Shown here piece by piece: positions 55,355 to 64,000 of a stretch of 64,000 nt of DNA. A model generated the notes under the pieces. The model searched no databases, was not told the origin of the DNA, and was given only the letters and a program-made list of their open reading frames with translations. The DNA lies in the NCBI GenBank assembly GCA_023091665.1, contig JALJCQ010000024.1:1-64000 (forward strand), in the 5' to 3' direction. Origin of the DNA: Pythium myriotylum (taxonomy: Eukaryota; Oomycota; Peronosporomycetes; Pythiales; Pythiaceae). Each line of letters begins with the position of its first letter. The stretch's first letter is position 1. The translations under genes were made by a program, and so were the position numbers.

Positions 55355-56983
55355 CCCAGCCGACTCTGCCTCCACCGACTTCGCCTCCCCAGCCTTCGCC
55401 ATGGATTCGACCACCCCAGCCCGCATCAACAAGTTCGACGGAACCAACTTCCACACATGGAAGTTCAAGATGCAGATGGTGCTCGAAGAACGCGACGTCT
55501 GGGAAGTTGTCTGTGGAGAGGTCAAACTCGAGCAGTGCCAGACCGACGCGGACCGAGCCCTCTTCAAGAAGAAGTCTCGCAAGGCGCTCGCGATGATCTG
55601 TCTCGCGATGGAAGACTCGCAGCTCCCGCTGGTCCGGTCGGCGAGTGGTGCGCAAGATGCATGGTCAAGACTGGAAGAACACTTCGAGAAGAAGAGCCTT
55701 GCCAACAAGCTCTTTCTTCGTCGTCGTTTCTTCACGACCATGATGGAAGAAGGTGACGATGTGCTCACGCACATCAACAAGCTCAAGACCCTGGCCGAGC
55801 AACTCGACGCAGTCGGCGCTCCGGTCAGCGAAGACGACTTGGTGATCACGCTTCTCGGCAGTCTCAGCGAGTCGTACCAGTTCCTCATCACGGCGTTGGA
55901 GTCGCGTGTCGACGCGCTCACGTGGGAACTCGTGACGTCTCGGCTGCTCCACGAAGACATGAAGCGCAAGGAGCAAGGTGGCGACGGAGCCACGCTTGGC
56001 CAAGCGTTCATGACAAGTGACGCGAAGCCCAAGGGCCGTGCAGTCAAGAAGACTGGCACGTGCAACTACTGCGGCAAGATCGGTCATTGGGCCGCGGAGT
56101 GCCACTCGCGTGTCAAGGACAACGGCAACGGCAACGGCAACTCCGGCGGCAACGGCAACGGCAACGGAAACGGAAACGGCAACCTCGGCAACGGTTCCAG
56201 CGAGCGAACCTTGCGCGAGATGAAGACCCCGGCGAGTACCTGTTCTCGGTCGGGAAGACCCAAGGCAAGTCGAGTCAATCCACGGCGTGGTTGGTCGACT
56301 CGGGTGCGACTCAGCACATGTCGCGAACCAAGCAGTTCATGATGAACTACAAGAAGATTGACCCAGTCGACGTGCATCTGGCCGATGATGGCACGGTCCA
56401 AGCAGTTGGCGTGGGAGACATTCTCATGTCGATGAAGACTCCAAGCGGTGTCAAGAAGGGTTTGCTCACCAACGTGTGGCATATCCCCAAGCTCAGCCGC
56501 AACCTGTTCTCGGTCGGAAGATTCACGGAGGACGTTGCTCCCGTGACGTTCGACAAGGACGGTTGCTTCGTCGTTCTCAAGGGCGCCAAGCGGACCATCG
56601 GCACTCGTATCGGCAAGGGTCTGTTCAAGCTCAACATGTCTCCAGTGTCGATTGAAGCAGCCCACGCCGCCAGTACAAGACGAGGTCGCGCCATGTCCAA
56701 GTCGTACCTGTGGCACCTCCGACTCGGTCACATCGGCTTCAGCGGACTCGAAGCCATCGTCAAGAAGGACCTCGCCGACGGACTCGACATTGGGTCTGTG
56801 CAAGAGTGGGAGGTCTGTGAAGGCTGTGCACTCGGCAAGCTGACTCGCGTCAAGTTCCAGTCGGGCACGACCAAGCGGTCTGCGAATCTGCTTGACGTCG
56901 TGTACAGCGATGTGGCCGGCCCCATGAAGACTCCGACTTTCGGCGGCATGAAGTACTTTGCCACGTTCACCGACGACAAGTCC
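55344..56983 (+). pseudogene. Family B gag-protease-integrase N part, frameshifted, element B-13
   Basis: Gag is intact through the CCHC knuckle. In the following Gly/Asn repeat one c of the run in ggcaaccctcgg is missing (near 56184), so the Gag frame runs into a foreign frame ending at 56342. The protease (DSGATQ), pre-integrase zinc motif and first integrase Asp follow in the -1-shifted frame. The ggcaac repeat also differs in number and spelling from B-8. The gene is split at 56983, after TFTDDKS in integrase, by A-5, and resumes at 61686. Confidence 0.9.
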
Positions 56984-57033
56984 TATTATGGGTACAATGT
57001 GTCACAACATCTTGAAGTTGAAGTTCAAGTTGT

Positions 57034-57103
57034 GGAAGATTCAACTGTAGAAAATTCTCATGTGGAAGATTCCCATGTAGAAAATTCTCAGGTGGAAAGT
57101 TCT
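57034..57103 (+). promoter_or_regulatory. Heat-shock-element-like array in family A U3
   Basis: Five nGAAnnTTCn dyads start at 57034, 57049, 57064, 57079 and 57094. The exact 15-bp period keeps all GAA/TTC units in the 5-bp register of gapped heat-shock elements. The same array occurs in every A LTR here. Function is inferred. Confidence 0.55.
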
Positions 57104-57114
57104 CCATCTAGTTC

Positions 57115-57137
57115 TGGGTTGAACCCAGTTCAACCCA
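57115..57137 (+). promoter_or_regulatory. Perfect 10-bp dyad (hairpin or protein site) in family A LTR
   Basis: TGGGTTGAAC, spacer CCA, GTTCAACCCA. It is present in all complete A LTRs. It could be a hairpin or a dimer binding site, and the sequence alone does not say which. Confidence 0.5.
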
Positions 57138-57272
57138 TCAACCTTGTTGAAGTACCCACGAAGTGTGTATACCTCTGCATATGATTACGATAGGTAGGAC
57201 ATGCATATGTTTATGGTAGCGTAGGACACAAGACGGCTTAGAGGTAGCGACAGCGAACTAAGTCCCGATCAA

Positions 57273-57289
57273 TTCACTCTGCATTTTGC
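57273..57289 (+). promoter_or_regulatory. Oomycete-type core promoter (Inr + FPR) in 5' LTR of A-5
   Basis: TTCACTCT (57273-57280) fits YTCANTYY and CATTTTGC (57282-57289) fits MAWTTTNC. The start would be about 62 nt before the LTR end. Confidence 0.65.
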
Positions 57290-57338
57290 CAAGCTTCAGT
57301 CAAGTCCACTCCTCTTCTCGACTTCGTGACCTTTAATA

Positions 57339-57353
57339 GGTTATGAGCCCAAG
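57339..57353 (+). promoter_or_regulatory. Primer binding site of A-5
   Basis: ggttatgagcccaag, same site as in family B. The Gag ATG is at 57343. Confidence 0.8.
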
Positions 57354-60300
57354 TACCATGACGGACAAGACAAAGACTCTCGTTGACAAGTTTCGTGGCG
57401 ACAACTACGCTTCGTGGGCACGCTACATGCGAGGCGTGTTCCTAACCAAGTCGGTGTGGAATGTCGTGAACATCAACGAGACGCCGACGTTCTCGGACCC
57501 GCGGATCAAGGACGAATACATCAGGACCAACAACATCGCGTTCGGCCTGATGCTCCTCCATATCGACGCGGAGTACCACCACATCGTCGACGACTGTGAA
57601 GAAGCTCATGTGGCATGGAAGCGACTCCGTTCGTTGTACGAAGGGTCGCAGAAGGCGGGTCGAATCTACTTGAAGCGTCAGCTCTTTAGTATGGAGATGA
57701 AGGAAGGCGCGAATGTGTTGCATCACTGCAACGAGATCCTCAACATCCACGCCAAGCTTGTGGCCATCGGCGCGAAGATGGAGGACGAAGATGTGGCAAT
57801 TTGTCTGCTGCGCAGTTTGCCTAAGAGCTATGAGAACGTGGTTCTGCACATCGAGATGAGCAATGCCGACTTGAGAACTAAAGAAGTGATCAAGGCTCTC
57901 ACGAACGAGCACGTGAAGCGTGCCGGCGAGATGAAGACTGCAGCCACCAAGCTCGACGACCAAGCCAAGGCGTTTGTGTCGGAGCAAGATACTCGTGTAT
58001 GCTCGCACTGCGGCAAGACTGGTCACTTAGTTGACCGTTGTTGGGCCAAGAACAAGCAAGAAGGTCGCAAATTCGGCGGTGGTCGCTTTGGCGGAAAACG
58101 CGCGAACCACGTACAACGCGACTATGAAGAAGACGATGACGCCATCGCCTTCGCTGTATCAATGGAGGCCAGTATAGCGCCGGACACTTCCATGATTGGG
58201 AAGTGGGCGATTGACAGTGGTGCCACGCACCATGTCTGTAACGACCGCTCGATGTTTGCCAGTTTGGCTGAGGGCGACCACGGTGAACTTGTGGTCGCGG
58301 AAGGAACGAAGACCAAGATCCTCGGCGTTGGCACAGTGCACGAGCGCGCTATCATTCACGGCGGACAAGTTCGTGACCTCGAACTCCGCGACGTATTATA
58401 CGTACCAGGAATCAAGAAGAATCTGCTTTCAATCCCGCAGATCAACAAGTCAGGCAAGTTTCGCGTTGTCTTCGAAGGGCCTGCAATGAGCGTATTCGAC
58501 AAAAGGTCGCGGAAGGTCGTCGCGACTGCTCAACTTGCGTTCGGGTTGTTTTGGCTCCGCTCATTCCCGCGCGCCACTTCGCCTTCAGCTTTGACAATCT
58601 CGGCGGACCGCGCAATCTCGATCCTGCACGAGCGCATGGGTCATGCATCGACTCCGTTGTTGCGCTTGTTGCTCGACAAGTCAATGGTGAAGGACGCGGA
58701 TCTGCCTACGAGCACCAAAGCTACACCGATGTGCCAAGGGTGCCAGCAAGGCAAAATGGTCCAGAAGCCATTCAAGTCCAACACCGAGAAGCGCAAGTTT
58801 CAACCGTTCGAACTCATCCATCTCGACCTTTGTGGCCCGATGGAGGTCGACAGCATCGGCGGCAGCAAGTATTTGCTCCTGATCGTGGACGAATCCAGTG
58901 GTTTGATGCACGGTTCATGCATTGCGTCCAAGTCAGACTGCAGTGCACTGATCATCAAATTCATCAAGCAAGTCAGCAACCAGTTTGATCGCCGTGTCAA
59001 GTTTGTACGTCACGACGGAGCCAAGGAATTTGCTACGAGTGCAATCAAGGCGTTCTATGCTGACCAAGGCATCGAGCAGCAAGTCACTGTGCCATACGCG
59101 CACCAAACCAACAGTACGGCCGAGCGCAACATCCGAAGTATCGTCACGATGGGTCGCAGCATGCTCCATCATGCTGGTTTGGACAAAATCTTCTGGGCAG
59201 AAGCAGCAATGACCGCGATCTACATCAAGAATCGCTTGCCATCACCGAAGTCCAACGACAAGACACCGTATGAACTGGTCTACGGTGAGAAACCTAGCAT
59301 CAAGCACATGCGCGTCTTCGGCTGTCTCGCGTTCGTACTCACACCAAGTGAGATGCGCAAGAAGTGGGATGCCAAGTCTCGCCCTGGCCTATTCGTCGGT
59401 TATCAAGAGTCATCAAAAGCGTATCGGATCTTCGACATTGAAGCTAACAAGATCGTCATCAGTCGCGATGTCAATTTCGACGAGACCAAGCCCGGCGGCT
59501 GGTACCTCGAAAACACTACATCAGGCATGGACGACTTGCTGGAACGACTCGATGACATCGACAACGAAGGTGGTCTCAACTTGGCCAATTTCAAGTACAG
59601 TGGCAAACGCCGCTCAGGTGCCCCACAACCAGTTGACCCAATGCAATCCGACGCAGACGATGAAGCAAGCGGTTCGGAAAGTGTTCGAAGATCAACCCGA
59701 CGACGAATGTCCCCAGTCGAGTGGTGGCGTGCAAGTGCGAACCTGACAGAGACCAGCGATTTCACTGAACCAAGCACGTATGAAGAGGCCGTCAGTGGCC
59801 CAGATCAAGAACACTGGAAGCGTGCGATTACCGCCGAGTTACGATCTATGCAAGAACGAGAAGTGTTCTCACCAGCCAAGCTTCCAAACGGCGAACGAGC
59901 GATCGACGCCAAGTGGGTGTTCAAGATCAAAAGACGTGCCGATGGTTCGATCGACAAGTACAAGGCTCGACTTGTGGCTCGAGGATTCAAGCAGAAGTAC
60001 GGTATCGACTACACCGAGACGTTTGCACCAGTATTCAAGTACACGACTCTTCGCATGATGATTGCACTAGCAAAGTCATTCGGTTGGCCTGTTGAGCAAC
60101 TCGACGTCGTAACTGCTTTCCTTTATGGCGTGATGAAGGAACAAGTATTCATCCGGACTCCCGAAGGCATGGAACTCGAGCGAGGCTACGACTGTCTCAA
60201 GCTACTCAAGTCCATCTACGGACTAAAACAGGCGTCTCGGGTCTGGAACGAAACCTTCGACGAGTACGTACGATCGATCGGCTTCAACGCATCCAAGTCC

Positions 60301-61323
60301 GATCCGTGTCTGTACATCAAGTGTATCGATGGCCAGTGTGTGCTCCTACTCGTCTACGTTGACGATGTGATCATTACTGGAAGTTCGCCTGACCTGATCA
60401 CGGACGTGAAGTCACAACTCAAGACGCGATTCGAGATGACCGACAATGGTCCATGCAAGTTTGTCCTCGGCATCGAACTCGTCGACAATGCAGATGGTTC
60501 GGTTACTCTGTGCCAGCGCCGTTACATCAGTGACATCTTAAAGCGCTTCAACATGGAAGACTGCAAGCCGGTAGCAAGCCCAGTTGACGTCAGTGCCAAG
60601 CTCACCACGACGAATGAAGACGATGTGCCGGTCACCAATGCCCCATACCGCGAGGCAGTTGGTGCACTGATGCATGTAATGTGTGCCACTCGACCTGACA
60701 TTGCATTCGCCGTGGGAATGGTCTCGCGATTCATGGAAGCGCCCCATGAAGTCCATTGGATTGCCGTCAAGCGCATCTTCCGTTACCTCCAAGGCACCAA
60801 GTCGCACGGGATTCGATTCACCACAGACCCGGACATGAAGTTTGCTGGCTACTCCGATGCCGATTGGGCCGGTGACATATCAGACCGCAAGTCAACATCC
60901 GGCTACGTGTTTACACTTGCCGGCGGACCCATTAGCTGGGGATCCAAGAAGCAATCAAGTGTCTCCCTATCTACAAGCGAAGCCGAGTACATCGCATTGA
61001 GTCTCGCAATTCAAGAGGGCAAGTGGGTCCATCGCCTACTGTGTGAAGCATTGGACGCTGCACAAGTCCCAAGTCCGAAGTTGGTGATTCTTGAAGACAA
61101 CCAGTCATGCATCAAGATGACCAAGAACCCAGTAAACCATGGTCGTGCCAAGCACATCGACATCAAATACCACCACATTCGTGATGAAGTCAAGTCCGGG
61201 GAAGTCGAAGTAAAGTACTGCCCAAGCTCAACCATGAACGCCGACTTGCTCACGAAGGGTCTACCCGGTCCCCGTCACCAAGAGCTCACTCAAGCCCTCG
61301 GAATTCAAGGCTGTGACCATTGA
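57343..61323 (+). CDS. Family A Gag-Pol polyprotein, intact (copy in A-5)
   Basis: This 1326-residue frame has Gag, CCHC knuckle (CSHCGKTGHLVDRC at 220-233), DSGA protease (291), pre-integrase zinc residues, D495/D558/E594 integrase, YVDD RT and D1172 RNase H. One residue separates it from the A-2 protein that I can see: Lys for Arg at about 358 in VPGI(K/R)KN. It starts in the PBS, and a second ATG lies at codon 6. The linker between integrase and RT is about 100 residues and polar (GKRRSGAPQP...RRSTRRRMS). With identical LTRs and all catalytic residues this is a likely mobile copy. Confidence 0.95.
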   Translation: MSPSTMTDKTKTLVDKFRGDNYASWARYMRGVFLTKSVWNVVNINETPTFSDPRIKDEYIRTNNIAFGLMLLHIDAEYHHIVDDCEEAHVAWKRLRSLYEGSQKAGRIYLKRQLFSMEMKEGANVLHHCNEILNIHAKLVAIGAKMEDEDVAICLLRSLPKSYENVVLHIEMSNADLRTKEVIKALTNEHVKRAGEMKTAATKLDDQAKAFVSEQDTRVCSHCGKTGHLVDRCWAKNKQEGRKFGGGRFGGKRANHVQRDYEEDDDAIAFAVSMEASIAPDTSMIGKWAIDSGATHHVCNDRSMFASLAEGDHGELVVAEGTKTKILGVGTVHERAIIHGGQVRDLELRDVLYVPGIKKNLLSIPQINKSGKFRVVFEGPAMSVFDKRSRKVVATAQLAFGLFWLRSFPRATSPSALTISADRAISILHERMGHASTPLLRLLLDKSMVKDADLPTSTKATPMCQGCQQGKMVQKPFKSNTEKRKFQPFELIHLDLCGPMEVDSIGGSKYLLLIVDESSGLMHGSCIASKSDCSALIIKFIKQVSNQFDRRVKFVRHDGAKEFATSAIKAFYADQGIEQQVTVPYAHQTNSTAERNIRSIVTMGRSMLHHAGLDKIFWAEAAMTAIYIKNRLPSPKSNDKTPYELVYGEKPSIKHMRVFGCLAFVLTPSEMRKKWDAKSRPGLFVGYQESSKAYRIFDIEANKIVISRDVNFDETKPGGWYLENTTSGMDDLLERLDDIDNEGGLNLANFKYSGKRRSGAPQPVDPMQSDADDEASGSESVRRSTRRRMSPVEWWRASANLTETSDFTEPSTYEEAVSGPDQEHWKRAITAELRSMQEREVFSPAKLPNGERAIDAKWVFKIKRRADGSIDKYKARLVARGFKQKYGIDYTETFAPVFKYTTLRMMIALAKSFGWPVEQLDVVTAFLYGVMKEQVFIRTPEGMELERGYDCLKLLKSIYGLKQASRVWNETFDEYVRSIGFNASKSDPCLYIKCIDGQCVLLLVYVDDVIITGSSPDLITDVKSQLKTRFEMTDNGPCKFVLGIELVDNADGSVTLCQRRYISDILKRFNMEDCKPVASPVDVSAKLTTTNEDDVPVTNAPYREAVGALMHVMCATRPDIAFAVGMVSRFMEAPHEVHWIAVKRIFRYLQGTKSHGIRFTTDPDMKFAGYSDADWAGDISDRKSTSGYVFTLAGGPISWGSKKQSSVSLSTSEAEYIALSLAIQEGKWVHRLLCEALDAAQVPSPKLVILEDNQSCIKMTKNPVNHGRAKHIDIKYHHIRDEVKSGEVEVKYCPSSTMNADLLTKGLPGPRHQELTQALGIQGCDH

Positions 61324-61330
61324 GGGGGGC
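61321..61330 (+). promoter_or_regulatory. Polypurine tract of A-5
   Basis: tgaggggggc, overlapping the stop codon and directly before the 3' LTR. It would prime plus-strand DNA synthesis. Confidence 0.75.
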
Positions 61331-61685
61331 TATTATGGGTACAATGTGTCACAACATCTTGAAGTTGAAGTTCAAGTTGTGGAAGATTCAACTGTAGAAA
61401 ATTCTCATGTGGAAGATTCCCATGTAGAAAATTCTCAGGTGGAAAGTTCTCCATCTAGTTCTGGGTTGAACCCAGTTCAACCCATCAACCTTGTTGAAGT
61501 ACCCACGAAGTGTGTATACCTCTGCATATGATTACGATAGGTAGGACATGCATATGTTTATGGTAGCGTAGGACACAAGACGGCTTAGAGGTAGCGACAG
61601 CGAACTAAGTCCCGATCAATTCACTCTGCATTTTGCCAAGCTTCAGTCAAGTCCACTCCTCTTCTCGACTTCGTGACCTTTAATA
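61331..61685 (+). repeat. Family A LTR (3' LTR of A-5)
   Basis: 355 bp. No difference from 56984-57338 seen. Followed by agtct. Confidence 0.95.
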
Positions 61686-64000
61686 AGTCTCGACTGTGCA
61701 AGTTGTACCTCATGCGGTCCAAGGACGAAGTCTACGACAAGTTCGTCGAGTTCGTCAACTGGGCCGAGAACCAAACCGGTCGTCGAGTCAAGGTGCTTCG
61801 AACCGACGGCGGCGGCGAGTACCAGTCGGCCAAGCTTGCCAAGTTCTGCCGCAAGCGTGGCATCGAGCACGACGTCACGCCGCCATACACGCCTCAGTTG
61901 AACGGTGTGGCGGAGCGCATGAACCGAACCATCGGTGAGTGTGGTCGTTGCAAGCTCCACCATGCCAACTTGTCCGACGAGTACTGGGGCGAAGCCGTCA
62001 TGACTGCAGTCGAAGTTCGCAACCGACTTCCGACCCGCGCTCAAGACTTGTACAAGTCGCCGTACGAAGAATGGTACGGGAAGAAGCCCTTGCTCGCCAA
62101 CTTCAAGGTGTTCGGCTGCCATGCGTACGTCCACGTGCCCAAGGAGAAGCGGTCGAAGTTCGACGCCCGAGCCATCTTGTGTCGGTTCCTCGGCTACTCG
62201 GACCACGAGAAGGCGTATCGGTTCGAAGAAATCGCAACCGGTCGGATCGTCATCAGTCGAGACGCGCAGTTCATGGAAGACACGTTCGACGATGGCAAGC
62301 GCGAAGAACCCTGGAGCAAGTCCGTCGAGTTCCGCGATGATGAAGATGATCAAGATCAAGATGAAGCAACCGACAACCAAGATGATGAAGACATGGGTGA
62401 GCAGCCAGCCTCACCAGCACCAAGTCAGCGCAGCTACGAGCGACCGGAGTGGCAACAGGGCCAGCGGTCGCAGCGTCCAGCAGCACCAGCATCGGCCCAG
62501 CAGCCGAATGTCGACTACGCACCAGGGTCCAAGCGCCACTCTCGCACGCACTCGCTCGAGAACCTGGCTGAACCGCCAGTTGAGAAGCGCTACGGACGGG
62601 TTGGTCGCACAAGTGGTGCGACTCCACCACCCACGCAAGGTCCAAGGACATCGCTCGAAGATCTGTCTGCACTGCTCACGTCGATCGAAGAGGAAGGCGA
62701 AGAAGATGAAGACGAAGAAGGCGAAGACGTGCAAGAACAAGGGGGAGAAGACCAAGATTACGATCTCGAAGAGTTTGCTCTCGTCGTGAATTCAGGGGGA
62801 GAGTTGCCGACATCGTTCAAGTCGGCGATGGAATCCGACGACGCCAGCAACTGGAAGGAAGCCTGCGACTCCGAGCTCGAGTCGCTCAAGAAGAACGAGA
62901 CCTGGGACCTAGTCCCTTTGCCAGCCGGACGCAAGGCCATCACCAGCAAGTGGGTGTTCAAGGTCAAGGAAACCGCCGAAGGACTCGTCGAGCGGTACAA
63001 GGCTCGACTCGTTGCCAAGGGGTTCCTGCAGAAGTACGGCATCGACTTCGAAGAGACATTCGCACCCGTCGCCAAGTTCACGTCGATCCGGACCATCCTC
63101 AGCATCGCCGCTCGACACAAGCTCATGATCCATCAGATGGATGTCAAGACGGCGTTCCTGAACGGCAACCTCGACGAAGAAATCTACATGAAGCAGCCCG
63201 AAGGCTTCGTCGACCAGCGCCACCCCGACTACGTGTGCAAGCTCAAGCGCTCGCTCTACGGTCTCAAGCAGTCGCCACGCATGTGGAACCAGACCATCGA
63301 CGCCTTCATGCGCAAGGTCGGCTTCACCAAGTGCGAGATGGACCACTGCGTGTACGTCAAGCGGAGCGGCTCAGCGATGATCTTCGTGGTGATCTACGTC
63401 GACGACCTCATCCTCGCCTGCAACAGCCTCGAGTTGCTCACGGCGACCAAGCGTGCACTCAGCGAACGCTTCGAGATGTCCGACCTCGGCGAACTCAAGT
63501 ACTGCCTCGGCATGGAAGTTGATCAAGACCCCAAGTCCGGCGACGTGACCATGCGGCAGACCAAGTTCCTGCAGTCGATCCTGACCAAGTTCGGCATGCA
63601 AGACTGCAAACCAGTGAGGACCCCTCAAGACCCCGGACTCAAGCTGACCAAGGTTATGTGTGAAGGTGGTTGCAAGCACGAAGACACCATGAAGAACGTG
63701 CCGTACCGAAGTGCAGTCGGCGCACTCATGTACCTCATGGTCGGCACTCGACCAGACCTCGCAGCGGCAGTCGGCACACTCAGCCAGTTCGCCGCGGACC
63801 CGTGTCCAACACATTGGCAAGCTCTCAAGCGTGTGCTCCGGTATCTGCAAGCGACTCCGACGTACGGCCTGCAGTTCTCGGCATCGAACGACGGAAGACT
63901 GGTCGGCTACTCCGACGCCGACTGGGCTGGCGACATCGAGTCACGTCGAAGCACCAGCGGCTACGTGTTCATGCTCAACGGCGGATGCATCAGCTGGCGC
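61686..64000 (+). pseudogene. Family B integrase-RT-RNase H remnant, 3' part of B-13
   Basis: This resumes the B-13 frame in integrase ([10 protein letters not shown]). It carries the second Asp (RTDGGGEY), the catalytic Glu (AERMNR), the acidic linker, RT with YVDD near 63397 and RNase H with YSDADW. It runs open to the window edge in CISWR. The linker has a small expansion (gatgatcaagatcaagat) and a Glu for Val change (EEGEEDED). The gene is inactivated only by the A-5 insertion and the 1-bp deletion near 56184. Confidence 0.9.

Larger units (their letters stand above)
56984..57338 (+). repeat. Family A LTR (5' LTR of A-5)
   Basis: 355 bp, TATTATGGG...CCTTTAATA, followed directly by the PBS. 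Confidence 0.95.
56984..61685 (+). mobile_element. Complete family A copia element A-5
   Basis: 4702 bp with paired 355-bp LTRs that look identical, PBS, open Gag-Pol and purine tract. It lies in the integrase gene of B-13. The flanks are agtcc (56979-56983) and agtct (61686-61690), a 5-bp target duplication with one mismatch. It is an independent insertion from A-2/A-4. Confidence 0.95.

Noticed and set aside
1..64000. Host genes or a novel non-retrotransposon system
   Set aside because: Every stretch can be assigned to family A or B on one strand. No gap over about 10 bp remains unexplained.

Overview
The window is made entirely of Ty1/copia-type LTR retrotransposons (Pseudoviridae-like, domain order gag-protease-integrase-RT-RNase H). 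I see no host gene, tRNA, rRNA or CRISPR array. The likely host is an oomycete. Both LTR types carry, near their 3' end, a perfect match to the oomycete core promoter (initiator YTCANTYY followed by the flanking element MAWTTTNC). The uniform, moderately GC-rich coding sequence without introns fits. The host call is an inference.

Two families account for every kilobase. Family A: 355-bp LTRs with unusual TATTA...TAATA ends, a single 1326-aa Gag-Pol, full element 4702 bp. Family B: LTRs of 341-375 bp with TGTTG...CAACA ends, a single 1455-aa Gag-Pol whose stop codon lies inside the 3' LTR, full element 5012 bp. Both use the same 15-nt primer binding site (ggttatgagcccaag). It matches the anticodon arm of a tRNA-Met (half-tRNA priming as in Drosophila copia), and the Gag start codon lies inside it. 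Although the proteins differ greatly, the 3' third of the two LTRs is about 90% identical. Both U3 regions hold an array of nGAAnnTTCn dyads that look like heat-shock elements.

Layout. 1-1839 A-1 (3' part, +). 1840-4206 B-1 (3' part, +). 4207-4570 antisense A LTR. 4571-8178 B-2 lacking gag (+). 8179-13388 an antisense A LTR split by intact A-2 (8466-13167, -), with a 139-bp tandem repeat at its left edge. 13389-16434 truncated B-3 (+). 16435-16520 inversion junction. 16521-24316 B-4 and B-5 (-) with shared LTRs. 24317-46539 is a second copy of 1-16879: A-3, B-6, A LTR, B-7, 139-bp repeats, intact A-4 (38110-42811, -), B-9. It also carries intact B-8 (31430-36441, +) inserted in B-7 with a 5-bp duplication AAGTA. 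46540-54998 B-10, B-11, an A LTR and B-12 (-). 54999-64000 B-13 (+, cut by the window edge), interrupted by intact A-5 (56984-61685, +).

Four elements (A-2, A-4, A-5, B-8) have open Gag-Pol frames, paired LTRs and target duplications (A-5's differs at one base), and B-8 and A-5 have LTR pairs that look identical. They are candidates for recently active copies. The rest are relics created by nesting, LTR-LTR recombination, tandem duplication and inversion. The cluster of single-base indels at 17.0-22.1 kb looks more like residual sequencing error than decay.
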